Of a stretch of DNA of 64,000 nucleotides, positions 1 to 9,789 are shown one piece after another (the stretch's first letter is position 1; the number at the start of each line of letters is the position of its first letter). A model generated the notes under the pieces. It did not search any database, was not told the origin of the DNA, and worked only from the letters and a program-made list of their open reading frames with translations. This DNA is from Flavobacterium sp. CFS9 (lineage in GTDB: Bacteria; Bacteroidota; Bacteroidia; Flavobacteriales; Flavobacteriaceae): contig NZ_AP031573.1 of the NCBI RefSeq assembly GCF_041154745.1, positions 1,178,001 to 1,242,000 of the forward strand. The letters run 5' to 3'. A program made the translations under genes and the position numbers.

Positions 1-1787
1 TGGAAAGATCCGTCTAATAAAGTCACTTTTAAACTATCAACAGCGTATCCAGCTAATGGACCTGTTTTCATAGCCTCACGGAAGCCTTTTTCAACAGCAG
101 GAATATACTCCTTAGGAACGTTACCTCCTTTTACCTCATTAACAAACTGTAATCCAACAGGAACTTTACCATCAACTTCATCAGCAGGCTCGATTCTAAA
201 TACGATATCACCGAATTTACCACGACCTCCAGATTGTTTTTTGTAAGTTTCTCTATGCTGAGCAGATTTTGTAAACGCTTCTTTATACTCAACCTGAGGC
301 TCACCTTGATTAACCTCTACTTTGAACTCACGTTTCATACGATCAACTAAGATATCCAAGTGAAGCTCACCCATACCAGAAATAATAGTTTGACCTGAAG
401 CCTCATCAGTTCTTACAGTAAACGTTGGATCCTCTTCAGCTAATTTTGCCAAAGCCATACCCATTTTATCAACGTCAGCTTTAGTTTTAGGCTCGATAGC
501 GATACCAATTACCGGATCAGGGAATTTCATAGATTCCAAGATAATTGGATTCTTCTCATCACATAAAGTATCTCCAGTTTTAATATCTTTAAATCCTACA
601 GCAGCTCCAATATCTCCAGCCTCAATAAATTCAATTGGATTTTGTTTGTTAGCGTGCATTTGGTAAATACGAGAAATTCTCTCCTTGTTACCAGAACGAG
701 TATTTAAAACATAAGAACCAGCATCTAAACGACCAGAGTAAGCACGGAAGAAAGCTAAACGACCTACGAATGGGTCAGTAGCAATTTTAAATGCCAAAGC
801 AGCAAACGGCTCTTTTACATCTGGCTTACGCAAGATTTTAGTTTGATCTTCTTCTAATAAATCAGCATCATCAGGGTGAATTCCTTCAATACCTTCTTTA
901 TCCAAAGGAGATGGTAAATATTTACAAACTGCATCTAACATGAACTGAACTCCTTTGTTTTTGAAAGAAGAACCTGCAAGCATAGGAATGATTGCCATGT
1001 CGATTGTAGCAGCTCTTAAAGCGTTGTTGATTTCTTCCTCTGTAATAGAGTTCTCATCTTCCATGTACTTATCTAAAAGATTTTCATCATAAGTAGCAAT
1101 TTCTTCGATAAGAATAGAACGGTAATGCTTAACATCATCAACCATATCAGCCGGGATATCAACAATATCAAAAGTAGCTCCCTGAGTTTCATCATGCCAT
1201 ACAATAGCCTGATTTTTTACTAAGTCAACGATACCCTTGAAATCAGCCTCATCACCAATAGGCAAAGTAATTGCAACCGCATTCGATTTCAACATATCTT
1301 TAACCTGCCCACAAACCCCAAGGAAGTTAGATCCCTGACGGTCCATTTTGTTTACGAATCCCATACGAGGAACTCTATATTGATCAGCAAGCCTCCAGTT
1401 AGTTTCAGACTGAGGCTCAACACCATCAACTGCACTAAATAAGAAAACTAAACCATCCAATACACGTAAAGAACGATTTACCTCTACAGTAAAGTCAACG
1501 TGCCCAGGAGTATCAATAATATTAAAGTGGTAAGGCAATGATTCCGGAAGCACTTTACCTTGCTCTGTTGGAAAATTCCAAGTACAAGTCGTAGCAGCAG
1601 AAGTAATTGTAATACCTCTTTCCTGCTCTTGTGCCATCCAGTCCATTGTTGCAGCACCATCGTGTACCTCACCAATTTTGTGTGACTTTCCAGTATAAAA
1701 AAGAATACGCTCAGTAGTTGTTGTTTTACCAGCATCAATATGAGCAGCAATTCCGATATTTCTTGTATATTTTAAATCTCTAGCCAT
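1..1787 (-). CDS. fusA: Elongation factor G (3' end outside window)
   Basis: Translocation GTPase of the ribosome, cytoplasmic. The minus strand from the ATG at 1787 reads the EF-G N-terminus ([18 protein letters not shown]), followed by the G-domain switch motif DTPGHVDFT near 1500. About 595 codons are visible without a stop; bacterial EF-G is about 700 residues, so roughly the last 100-125 residues (domain V) lie outside the window. It starts 11 bases after the rpsG stop, the usual str-operon order rpsL-rpsG-fusA. No internal promoter or terminator is visible between rpsG and fusA, so co-transcription is likely. Identity is essentially certain. Confidence 0.97.
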   Translation of the reverse strand, partial: MARDLKYTRNIGIAAHIDAGKTTTTERILFYTGKSHKIGEVHDGAATMDWMAQEQERGITITSAATTCTWNFPTEQGKVLPESLPYHFNIIDTPGHVDFTVEVNRSLRVLDGLVFLFSAVDGVEPQSETNWRLADQYRVPRMGFVNKMDRQGSNFLGVCGQVKDMLKSNAVAITLPIGDEADFKGIVDLVKNQAIVWHDETQGATFDIVDIPADMVDDVKHYRSILIEEIATYDENLLDKYMEDENSITEEEINNALRAATIDMAIIPMLAGSSFKNKGVQFMLDAVCKYLPSPLDKEGIEGIHPDDADLLEEDQTKILRKPDVKEPFAALAFKIATDPFVGRLAFFRAYSGRLDAGSYVLNTRSGNKERISRIYQMHANKQNPIEFIEAGDIGAAVGFKDIKTGDTLCDEKNPIILESMKFPDPVIGIAIEPKTKADVDKMGMALAKLAEEDPTFTVRTDEASGQTIISGMGELHLDILVDRMKREFKVEVNQGEPQVEYKEAFTKSAQHRETYKKQSGGRGKFGDIVFRIEPADEVDGKVPVGLQFVNEVKGGNVPKEYIPAVEKGFREAMKTGPLAGYAVDSLKVTLLDGSF

Positions 1788-1798
1788 TTCTTTACGAA

Positions 1799-2275
1799 TT
1801 AAAATCTAAAGTGAGAGAATGCTTTGTTAGCTTCTGCCATTTTGTGAGTATCCATTCTTTTCTTAACCGCAGCACCTTCTTCTTTAGCAGCTGCTAAACA
1901 TTCTGACGCTAAACGTTGTGCCATAGATTTTTCATTTCTTCTTCTTGAATAAAGTATTAACCACTTCATTGCCATAGAAATTTTTCTGTCTGGACGAATC
2001 TGCATTGGAATTTGGAATGTAGCTCCACCTACTCTACGGCTACGTACTTCTACGTGAGGCATAACGTTTGTTAAAGCATCTTTCCAGATTTCTAATGAAG
2101 TTTTCTCATCATTTTGCTTTTTAGTTTCGATGATATCAATTGCATCATAAAATACTTTGAAAGCTGTAGATTTCTTACCATCCCACATTAAGTTGTTCAC
2201 GAAACGTGTTACCAATTGGTCATTAAACCTTGGATCTGGTAAAAGTGGTCTTTTCTTTGCCGCTCTTTTTCTCAT
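1799..2275 (-). CDS. rpsG: 30S ribosomal protein S7
   Basis: Primary 16S rRNA-binding protein that nucleates assembly of the 30S head. The 158-residue product has the S7 hallmarks: start MRKRAAKKR, the segment [13 protein letters not shown], and the ending [15 protein letters not shown]. Full length for the family. It lies between rpsL (119 bp upstream) and fusA (11 bp downstream) and is probably read from the rpsL promoter. S7 is the classical translational autoregulator of the str operon in Escherichia coli; no matching structure was looked for here. Confidence 0.98.
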   Translation of the reverse strand: MRKRAAKKRPLLPDPRFNDQLVTRFVNNLMWDGKKSTAFKVFYDAIDIIETKKQNDEKTSLEIWKDALTNVMPHVEVRSRRVGGATFQIPMQIRPDRKISMAMKWLILYSRRRNEKSMAQRLASECLAAAKEEGAAVKKRMDTHKMAEANKAFSHFRF

Positions 2276-2340
2276 GTCTTTTTTTTAAATAAAAAGTTAT
2301 AGGTTATCCGTTAAATGTTATGTGTTACAGACTTCAAGCT

Positions 2341-2387
2341 TACACTTACAATCCCAACCCTTAACTCCTAACCTCCAACTCTTAACG
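2341..2387. repeat. Low-complexity TTAACTCC-type intergenic repeat
   Basis: The rpsL-rpsG spacer carries short degenerate units (CCCTTAACTCCTAACCTCC and CTCTTAAC). Similar pyrimidine-rich linkers are, from memory, common between flavobacterial genes. No coding potential or hairpin is evident. Confidence 0.35.
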
Positions 2388-2394
2388 TTTTAAA

Positions 2395-2778
2395 TTACTT
2401 TTTTGCTTCTTTTGGGCGTTTAGCACCGTACTTAGATCTTCTTTGCGTTCTTCCTGCAACTCCTGACGTGTCAAGCGCTCCACGAACGATATGATATCTA
2501 ACACCTGGTAAATCTTTTACCCTTCCACCTCGCACTAATACTATCGAGTGCTCTTGTAGATTATGTCCTTCTCCTGGGATGTAAGCATTCACCTCATTAC
2601 CATTTGTCAAACGTACACGCGCAACTTTACGCATTGCAGAGTTTGGTTTTTTTGGTGTAGTAGTGTAAACACGCGTACAAACCCCTCTTCTTTGAGGACA
2701 AGAATCTAAAGCAACCGATTTACTCTTCTTAGTGATCTGAGTTCTTCCTGTTCTTACTAATTGTTGAATTGTTGGCAT
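2395..2778 (-). CDS. rpsL: 30S ribosomal protein S12
   Basis: Decoding-centre protein of the 30S subunit. The 127-residue product begins [12 protein letters not shown] and contains the conserved stretches [15 protein letters not shown] and [24 protein letters not shown], which hold the classical streptomycin-resistance positions (the Lys of KKPNS and the Lys of RVKDLPG are both wild type). It is the first gene of the str operon and has a well-matched Bacteroidota promoter upstream (2832-2862). Confidence 0.99.
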
Positions 2779-2831
2779 AATTAATACTAAAAATTATTAT
2801 GTTTATTAAATTCCCGCTTTTTACGGGGTTG

Positions 2832-2862
2832 CAAATGTATAAAATATTTTTCACTATACAAA
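2832..2862 (-). promoter_or_regulatory. Promoter of the rpsL-rpsG-fusA operon
   Basis: On the minus strand a -33 element TTTG (2862-2859) is followed after 19 bp by TACATTTG (2839-2832), an exact match to the Bacteroidota -7 consensus TAnnTTTG. It lies about 55 bp upstream of the rpsL start. A small hairpin (CCCCG/CGGG, 2826-2813) sits in the predicted leader. Confidence 0.75.
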
Positions 2863-2945
2863 CGTTAAATCATTAATTTTCAACAACATTATTTATACAT
2901 ATGATTTTACAAACAAACAATAGATATTTGTAATACTTTTAATTA

Positions 2946-4661
2946 ATGAAACAATTGCTTTTGAAACCGCTTTTACCCCTCTTCTTTTTTCTAATCAGCA
3001 TTTCTTCTTATGCTCAAAACCTTCATTTACAAATTAAAGGAACTAATCAAACCGAAACACTAATTATTGATTCACTAGATTATTCAGAAAACCATACTAA
3101 CATAAAATCACTTTTCGAAGAAGTTAAAAATGTATCTGAAAAATTAACCAAACGGGGATATCTCGACCATACCATACTTGAAACAACAAAAACAAATGAT
3201 AGTACTTTTATCTCCAAAATCGACTTAAAAAACAAAACGAAAGAAGTCCATATACATATAGGAACGAATCACAGTCCTTTTGACGAAGCAAAAATCAAAA
3301 ATGACACTTTAATTCTAACCTATGAAGAACTGGAAAATTACCTACACCAAAAAACATTAGATGCCGAAAAAGCGGGTTTCGCCTTAAACAAACTAAAGCT
3401 TGAAAACTTACAAAAAAAAGGCTCAGTTATATACGCAGACTTAAATTACAAATCCGAAAGAAAACGTGTCGTGAATTCCATTATTCTAACACAAACTGAT
3501 CAGACAAAAAGAGATTATTTTCCAAAAGGACACCTAAAACAGCTTAAAAAGAAATACCTAAATAAGACTTTCAATCAAGAAACTATAAAACAATTATACA
3601 GCGACATCAATGCATTTGAATTCACCTCTCAAACCAAATATCCGGAAGTACTATTTACAAATGACTCCACAAAAATATACATATACATAGAAAAAAGACT
3701 AGCCAATACTTTTGACGGTTATATTGGCTTTTCTAATGATGAAAACAAAAAAACAACCCTGAACGGATACCTGGATTTATCATTATTAAACACTCTTCAT
3801 GCTGGCGAACAATTTTCATTGTACTGGAAAAGTGACGGAAATCAGCAAAAAACCTTCAATACTAAAATTGAAATCCCTTATATATTTCAATCCTCACTAG
3901 GCATCAAAGCGCAATTAAACATTTTTAAACAGGATAGTACTTTTCAGAACACTAAAACCGCAATTGATCTGGGTTATTTCTTAAACTACAACACCCGACT
4001 GTACTTAGGCTATCAATCGACAGAATCGAGCGACATTCAAAACACCAACAACACCACAATTAGCGACTACAAAAACTCCTATATCACCTCTACCCTAGAG
4101 TATAAAAAATTAGATTACACCCAAAGTTTATTCCCCAAAAAAGCCACTCTTAACCTCCTTTTGGGCTACGGAAAAAGAGATACCAACAACAGCCCCAAAA
4201 CTGCCGAAGCAAGTAAGCAATTCTACACCAACTTTAACTTGACCTATAATTTTGAGCTCAACAAAAAAAATTTCATCTACATAAATCCTCAAATTCTTTA
4301 TCTGAAAAGCCAAAACTACATAACCAACGAATTGTTTCGATTTGGAGGAACAAACTCTATACGAGGTTTTATAGAAAATAGCCTACAAGGTAATTTTGCC
4401 TCAATGTTACTTACGGAATACAGATACAAAGTTTCAAATAATCTATATATTAACTCCATTATAGATTTTGCTTTTTACCAAGATTTAACCAATAATCAGA
4501 CTCCAAACGAAATAAAAAATTTAACAGGAATTGGATTCGGCACAACAATACAAACCACAAGCGGCCTACTTAGAATTAATCTCAGCAATGGCGCGGGAAA
4601 CATTAAGGAAATTCAATTATTTAACACTATTGTCAGTATATGTTACAATGTTAAATTTTAA
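2946..4661 (+). CDS. Omp85/TamA-type outer-membrane beta-barrel protein
   Basis: The 571-residue product starts with a Sec signal peptide (about 1-23, ending SSYAQ). An N-terminal half with POTRA-like character is followed by a C-terminal barrel ending in aromatic Phe. The segment RFGGTNSIRGF (about residues 465-475) matches the conserved (V/I)RG(F/Y) loop-6 motif of the Omp85 superfamily. It is shorter than BamA (about 800-900), so it is more like a TamA or surface-antigen paralogue; substrate unknown. It faces rpsL across a 167 bp divergent spacer and sits 87 bp before the first susC. Family well supported, specific role inferred. Confidence 0.75.
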   Translation: MKQLLLKPLLPLFFFLISISSYAQNLHLQIKGTNQTETLIIDSLDYSENHTNIKSLFEEVKNVSEKLTKRGYLDHTILETTKTNDSTFISKIDLKNKTKEVHIHIGTNHSPFDEAKIKNDTLILTYEELENYLHQKTLDAEKAGFALNKLKLENLQKKGSVIYADLNYKSERKRVVNSIILTQTDQTKRDYFPKGHLKQLKKKYLNKTFNQETIKQLYSDINAFEFTSQTKYPEVLFTNDSTKIYIYIEKRLANTFDGYIGFSNDENKKTTLNGYLDLSLLNTLHAGEQFSLYWKSDGNQQKTFNTKIEIPYIFQSSLGIKAQLNIFKQDSTFQNTKTAIDLGYFLNYNTRLYLGYQSTESSDIQNTNNTTISDYKNSYITSTLEYKKLDYTQSLFPKKATLNLLLGYGKRDTNNSPKTAEASKQFYTNFNLTYNFELNKKNFIYINPQILYLKSQNYITNELFRFGGTNSIRGFIENSLQGNFASMLLTEYRYKVSNNLYINSIIDFAFYQDLTNNQTPNEIKNLTGIGFGTTIQTTSGLLRINLSNGAGNIKEIQLFNTIVSICYNVKF

Positions 4662-4689
4662 CTCTGTGAGAAAATTCCACAACACAACA

Positions 4690-4748
4690 CTAGGATTATT
4701 AACAAATTATTATGAATATTGTAAGACTAATTCAAAATAATTACAAAA
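4690..4748 (+). promoter_or_regulatory. Conserved susC leader, copy 1
   Basis: The 59 bases before the first susC ATG align with the leaders of the other two susC genes. Shared core: TAGG, then TTAACAAATTATTA, then GACTAATTCAAAA, then an A-rich stretch to the ATG. Copy 1 is the most diverged. No TAnnTTTG promoter is visible inside it. Confidence 0.5.
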
Positions 4749-7700
4749 ATGAAACCAAAGTTCAATGGATTTTTAGTACTACTTTTAGTACTATTCGCGC
4801 AGTTAACCTTTGCGCAAGAAAGAGCCGTTTCGGGAACTGTTACTGATGATGCAGGTATGCCACTACCAGGTGTAAGTGTACAAATCAAAGGAACCAAAAC
4901 CGGCACACAAACCGATTTTGATGGTAAATACACCATCAAAGCAACATCAAGTCAAATTTTAGTATTTAGCTACATCGGCATGAAAACGCAGGAAATTGCC
5001 GCAAGCTCATCACAAGTAAGCACGAAACTGTCCGGAGACGCTCAACAATTGGAAGGCGTTGTAGTAACCACGGCGATGGGTATTAAAAGAGAAAAAAAAT
5101 CTTTAGGTTATGCTTCTCAACAAATTTCAGGAAAAGATGTTAACGGTGGAGCAGGAAGCACCAACGTTTCCAATTTATTATCAGGTAAAGCCGCAGGTGT
5201 AGAAGTTCAAAGAAACAACAACTTCGGAGGTTCTACAAACGTTGTAATCAGGGGTAATAAATCACTTACCGGAAATAACCAGGCTCTTTGGGTTATTGAC
5301 GGGGTGCCAATTGACAACTCCAACTCAAACGTTTCTTCACAACAAGTTGGTGGCGGTGGTTACGATTACGGTAACAATGCTTCAGATATCAATCAGGAAG
5401 ACATCGAAAGCATCAACATCCTTAAAGGAGCTGCTGCAACAGCATTATACGGCTCCAGAGCTGCAAATGGAGTTGTAATGGTCACTACTAAAAAAGGTAA
5501 ATCAGATAACAAAATTGGGTTTTCGTTCTCAAGCGGATTCACAAACGGGAGTGTCGACAAATCAACTTTTCCTAAATACCAAAACAGATATGGATCAGGA
5601 TATGGTTTCGGATCGTCCTTTTTAGGAACAGGTACTCCAGACACTGTAGACACTTCAAATGACGCATCTGACGGAGATGCTTTTAACAATCAACCAGTTT
5701 ACCAATGGGATGCTTTTACACCATTTTCTCCAAACTACGGAAAAGCCACCCCTTGGACAGCTGCAAAAAACGGCCCTATCACTTTCTTTAATAATGCACA
5801 TACATTCGTTAACAGTATTGCATTAGAGAAATCAACCGACAGATCAAGCTTATCTTTAACCTATGTAAACACAAATCAAACTGGTATTCTTCCAAACAGT
5901 GAATTGAAAAAAAATCAGATAAGTGCAAGATTTAGCCAAAAAGTTACCGATAAACTTACTGCTAATGCTTATGCTGCCGTTACACTACAAAGTACTGTTG
6001 GTAGAAACTCAACAGGTTACAACGATAACATTATGGGCAACTTCAGACAATGGTGGCAAACCAACACTGATGTTCAGGCACAAAAAGATGTTTACTTTGC
6101 ATCAGGCGGTCAAAACATAACATGGAACTGGACGGATCCAACTGACCCTTCAGGTCTTACACCAGCATACTGGGACAATCCTTATTTCACACGTTATCAA
6201 AATTATTCTTCTGATGACAGAACCCGTTTATTCAGCTACGCTTCCCTTAATTACGAGATCACCCCTTGGTTAAGCGCATTAGGAAGAGTATCTCTTGACA
6301 CTTACAAACAACTTCAGGAAGAAAGAAGAGCTGTCGGATCAATTTCTACAGGATTTGGTCTTTCTCCGGTAAACGAATCTTCAGGGTATCAAAGAAACGA
6401 CATCAACTTTCAGGAAATCAACTATGATTTCATGTTAAACTTCAACAAAAAGATTGGTGAAGACATCAGTTTAAATGGAGTAATTGGAACCAACATCAGA
6501 AGAAACAAAAGAGACAATGTCCTTTCTTCAACAATTGGAGGCTTAGTTACACCTGGAATATATGCTTTATCTAACTCACGCTTAGATTTACCATTTCCAA
6601 AAGAAGCCAAAGTATCATCCGGTGTTAACGGAATCTACGCACAGGGGTCTATTGGCTATTTAGACACTTATTTTATAGATGCTTCCATTAGGAGAGATGT
6701 GTCTTCTACTTTACCTGACAATAACAACTCTTATGTTTACCCAGCAGTTTCAGGATCATTCCTTTTCTCAAACGTAGTAAAGGCAGACTGGTTAAATCTT
6801 GGAAAATTCAGAGTAAACTATGCTGAAGTAGGAAATGATGCAGATGCGCTTCAACTAAACAATACCTACACAAGAGTTCCTAATTTTCAAGGACAACCTC
6901 TTTACACAAACTCTTTATTACTTCCATTCCGTAGTATCAACAAAAATCCGGACCTTAAACCAGAAAGAACAAGATCTTTTGAGGTTGGTTTAGAAACAAG
7001 TTTATTAAACAGACGTCTAGGATTTGACGTTACCTACTACAAAACAAATTCAGTTGACCAGATCGTTGCGGCAGCAGTATCTTCAGGATCCGGCTTTACA
7101 AATGCACTTGTTAACGGTGGAAATATCGAAAACAAAGGTTTTGAGATTCAATTAAACGGAACTCCAATTAAAACAAAAGACTTTAGCTGGGAAATAATTG
7201 TAAACTGGTCAAACAACAGAAGTAAAGTTATCACATTACCAAATGGACTTGACAACCTTCAATTAGGTGCATTCCAAGGTGGTGTTACAGTTAACGCTGC
7301 TCCTGGCGAAGCTTATGGTGCCCTAAAAGGAACCGATTTCGTTTATACAAACGGACAACCTACAATAGATCAAACTACAGGAAAGTACATGATCACTACA
7401 TCTTCAAGCAACACAATCGGAAATATTACTCCGGACTGGATTGGTGGTGTTAGAAATAAATTTACTTACAAGAATTTAACTTTTGGATTCTTAATTGACA
7501 CTCAAAAAGGTGGAGACATCTTCTCATTAGACATGTACTATGGACTTGCTTCTGGATTATATAAAGAAACAGCTGTGGGAGACATTAGAGAAAATGGTCT
7601 TTTAAATCCTGGAGTTGCTCCTAACGGAACTCCAAACACTGTAAAAACAAAAGGCGGATCAATTGCGAACAGCATGGGATACCAAGCTGCACCAAACAAA

Positions 7701-7961
7701 GCTTTTATTTATGACGCCTCATTTGTTAAACTTCGAGAAGTATCTATTACTTACAATTTTCCTAAAAGCATGTTCGAAAATACATTCATAAACTCGGCAT
7801 CAGCAAGTTTAGTTGGTTCGAACTTATGGATAATTCATAAAAACCTACCATACGCAGACCCAGAAAGTGGACTATCATCAGGAAACAGCTCAAGAGGCTA
7901 TTCAGTTGGATCACTTCCAACTACCAGAGATATTGGTTTTAACTTAACATTCAAATTTTAA
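4749..7961 (+). CDS. SusC/RagA family TonB-dependent transporter 1
   Basis: The 1070-residue outer-membrane transporter has a signal peptide (1-22, LTFAQ/E), a carboxypeptidase-regulatory-like beta-sandwich (about 24-100, with GVSVQIKGTKTGTQTDFDGKY), a TonB plug domain (about 105-250, with VVIRG, WVIDGVPID and INILKGAAATALYGSRA) and a C-terminal 22-strand-type barrel ending KF. SusC proteins pair with SusD lipoproteins to import oligosaccharides, peptides or similar ligands using TonB energy. Its susD starts 11 bases after its stop. No glycoside hydrolase, sigma/anti-sigma pair or hybrid sensor is adjacent, so the substrate cannot be predicted. Confidence 0.93.
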   Translation: MKPKFNGFLVLLLVLFAQLTFAQERAVSGTVTDDAGMPLPGVSVQIKGTKTGTQTDFDGKYTIKATSSQILVFSYIGMKTQEIAASSSQVSTKLSGDAQQLEGVVVTTAMGIKREKKSLGYASQQISGKDVNGGAGSTNVSNLLSGKAAGVEVQRNNNFGGSTNVVIRGNKSLTGNNQALWVIDGVPIDNSNSNVSSQQVGGGGYDYGNNASDINQEDIESINILKGAAATALYGSRAANGVVMVTTKKGKSDNKIGFSFSSGFTNGSVDKSTFPKYQNRYGSGYGFGSSFLGTGTPDTVDTSNDASDGDAFNNQPVYQWDAFTPFSPNYGKATPWTAAKNGPITFFNNAHTFVNSIALEKSTDRSSLSLTYVNTNQTGILPNSELKKNQISARFSQKVTDKLTANAYAAVTLQSTVGRNSTGYNDNIMGNFRQWWQTNTDVQAQKDVYFASGGQNITWNWTDPTDPSGLTPAYWDNPYFTRYQNYSSDDRTRLFSYASLNYEITPWLSALGRVSLDTYKQLQEERRAVGSISTGFGLSPVNESSGYQRNDINFQEINYDFMLNFNKKIGEDISLNGVIGTNIRRNKRDNVLSSTIGGLVTPGIYALSNSRLDLPFPKEAKVSSGVNGIYAQGSIGYLDTYFIDASIRRDVSSTLPDNNNSYVYPAVSGSFLFSNVVKADWLNLGKFRVNYAEVGNDADALQLNNTYTRVPNFQGQPLYTNSLLLPFRSINKNPDLKPERTRSFEVGLETSLLNRRLGFDVTYYKTNSVDQIVAAAVSSGSGFTNALVNGGNIENKGFEIQLNGTPIKTKDFSWEIIVNWSNNRSKVITLPNGLDNLQLGAFQGGVTVNAAPGEAYGALKGTDFVYTNGQPTIDQTTGKYMITTSSSNTIGNITPDWIGGVRNKFTYKNLTFGFLIDTQKGGDIFSLDMYYGLASGLYKETAVGDIRENGLLNPGVAPNGTPNTVKTKGGSIANSMGYQAAPNKAFIYDASFVKLREVSITYNFPKSMFENTFINSASASLVGSNLWIIHKNLPYADPESGLSSGNSSRGYSVGSLPTTRDIGFNLTFKF

Positions 7962-7972
7962 TACAGAACAAA

Positions 7973-9475
7973 ATGAAAAAAATACTATATGCATTAGGAA
8001 TCATGCTTCTCACAGTTTCATGTGACGACAGCAGCCTAACAGACTTAAATGTAGATGCAAAAAACCCTTCTGTAGTACCCCCTAGCACTTTATTTACAAA
8101 TGCTGAAAAAAACTTAACAGAGCAACTTGTCAACACCAATGTAAACAGAAACATATTCAGACTAGTAAACCAACAATGGACTGAAACTACTTATTTGGAT
8201 GAATCTAATTACAACTGGGTAACCCGTAAAATTTCAGACAATCACTGGGACAGACTTTATGCAGGGCCACTTGCCGATTTATCTCAGGCGAAAGGCTTCC
8301 TGGAAAAAGATGTAATCTCACCTACAGATCCTGAATTTACCCAAAAATCAATAGTTAAAAAGAATCAGTTGATCCTTATTGATATACTAATGGTTTATAC
8401 CTACCAAATTTTAGTAGACACTTTTGGAGATGTTCCTTACTCAGAATCCCTAAAAGGATCGGGAGACTACCTCCCTAAATATGATAAAGCTGTAGACATC
8501 TACAAAGATTTAATTGTACGTTTAAACAAAGACATCGCCGGATTAGACACTTCGCATTCAGCTTTTGGTTCTGCTGAAGTTATCTACAAAGACGACCTGA
8601 CTGCCTGGGTTAAATTTGCCAATAGCATCAAACTAAAATTAGGAATCAACTTAAAATCATCTGGTCTTGAGTCATCTATTGCAGACGCAGCAATCATCTC
8701 TGGTGCAGCGGGCGGATTTACATCAAATGCTGATAATGCGAAACTTCCTTATATGTTAGATCTTCCAAACACCAACCCACTCTATGTAGATATGGTATTT
8801 TCAGGAAGAAATGACTTTGTTGTAGCAAAGCCATTTGTAGACAAATTGGTCGCACTAAATGACCCAAGAAAAACACCTTATTTCAGACCAACTTATAAAG
8901 ACACAAATGCTGCAGGCGACCTGATCACAGTAACCGGTTATAGAGGCGGAATTGTTGGAGCAAAAAACACACAAAACAGATTCACCCATGCAAGTGACAA
9001 AATTAAAGCTCCGGACTTTAGTGGTACTTTATTGGATTATGCCGAAGTAGAATTCTTATTAGCTGAAGCAGTAGGCAGAGGAGTTGCTGTTGGAGGCACC
9101 ATAGCCTCACATTATAATGCAGCAATTCTGGCTTCTATGGAAGACTGGGGAGTTTCATCGGCAGATGCAAATGCTTATCTTGCTCAACCAGCCGTAGCTT
9201 ACGCAACAGCTACAGGAACCTGGCAGCAAAAAGTAGGAGAACAAGCATGGTATGCATTGTTCAACAGAGGATTTGAAGGCTGGACATCAACAAGAAGATT
9301 AGACTTCCCTGTTCTAACCGCACCAGCAAGTGCAGACGCAGCAGCTGAAGGAAAGGTACCATCCAGAATGGCATACCCTATTAGAGAACAGACATTAAAT
9401 GCAACAAATTACAATGCTGCATCAACTTCTATCGGAGGAGACAAACTAAGCACGAAGATTTTTTGGGATAAATAA
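7973..9475 (+). CDS. SusD/RagB-type surface lipoprotein 1
   Basis: The 500-residue lipoprotein has lipobox LTVSC (Cys17) followed by DDSS. Acidic residues after the Cys fit the Bacteroidota surface-export signal. The segment VDTFGDVPYSESLKG is typical of SusD-like alpha-helical (TPR) ligand-binding proteins. It forms the lid of the preceding SusC and is co-transcribed with it (11 bp gap). The pair ends at a strong terminator at 9506-9535. Confidence 0.9.
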   Translation: MKKILYALGIMLLTVSCDDSSLTDLNVDAKNPSVVPPSTLFTNAEKNLTEQLVNTNVNRNIFRLVNQQWTETTYLDESNYNWVTRKISDNHWDRLYAGPLADLSQAKGFLEKDVISPTDPEFTQKSIVKKNQLILIDILMVYTYQILVDTFGDVPYSESLKGSGDYLPKYDKAVDIYKDLIVRLNKDIAGLDTSHSAFGSAEVIYKDDLTAWVKFANSIKLKLGINLKSSGLESSIADAAIISGAAGGFTSNADNAKLPYMLDLPNTNPLYVDMVFSGRNDFVVAKPFVDKLVALNDPRKTPYFRPTYKDTNAAGDLITVTGYRGGIVGAKNTQNRFTHASDKIKAPDFSGTLLDYAEVEFLLAEAVGRGVAVGGTIASHYNAAILASMEDWGVSSADANAYLAQPAVAYATATGTWQQKVGEQAWYALFNRGFEGWTSTRRLDFPVLTAPASADAAAEGKVPSRMAYPIREQTLNATNYNAASTSIGGDKLSTKIFWDK

Positions 9476-9505
9476 GAAATACCAAAAAATAACATAATTT
9501 AACAC

Positions 9506-9535
9506 AAAACCACCTCGTATAGGGGTGGTTTTTTT
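9506..9535 (+). terminator. Terminator after susCD pair 1
   Basis: AAAACCACC (9506-9514) pairs with GGTGGTTTT across a short loop and is followed by a T run. It lies 31 bases after the susD stop. Confidence 0.85.
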
Positions 9536-9789
9536 ATTGAAAACGCAGAAAAAACTGAAATTCATCGTCCATCTTATAAAATTTAACATTTTATTCAGCA
9601 GGTACAAACTAAATTATCCATTGCTTTTTAAGTAAAAAAATAATAATTCCTCATTTTTGAATGCATTTTAACGATAAAAAAATAACTCCTGTCAGCAAAA
9701 ATGCCGTTTCGCTGAAAAAAAAACTTTTTTGATTAGGTATATTAACTAATTATTAAGATTTTTGTCGGACTAATTCAAAATATTTAAAA
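9536..9789 (+). promoter_or_regulatory. Spacer and conserved susC leader, copy 2
   Basis: Gene-free spacer before susC 2. From about 9711 it aligns base by base with the region before susC 3: an A9 run, CTTTTTTG-ATTAGGT, TTAACTAATTATTAAGATTTTT, then GACTAATTCAAAA. Weaker similarity extends further up (TTTTAAC...AAAAAA...CCTG, about 9668-9705). The homology indicates that regulatory DNA was duplicated with the gene. No canonical TAnnTTTG box was found. Confidence 0.5.

Noticed and set aside
1484..1750. 88-codon ORF at the 5' end of fusA
   Set aside because: Out of frame with the EF-G reading, which matches the family throughout; product is Leu/Val-rich nonsense.
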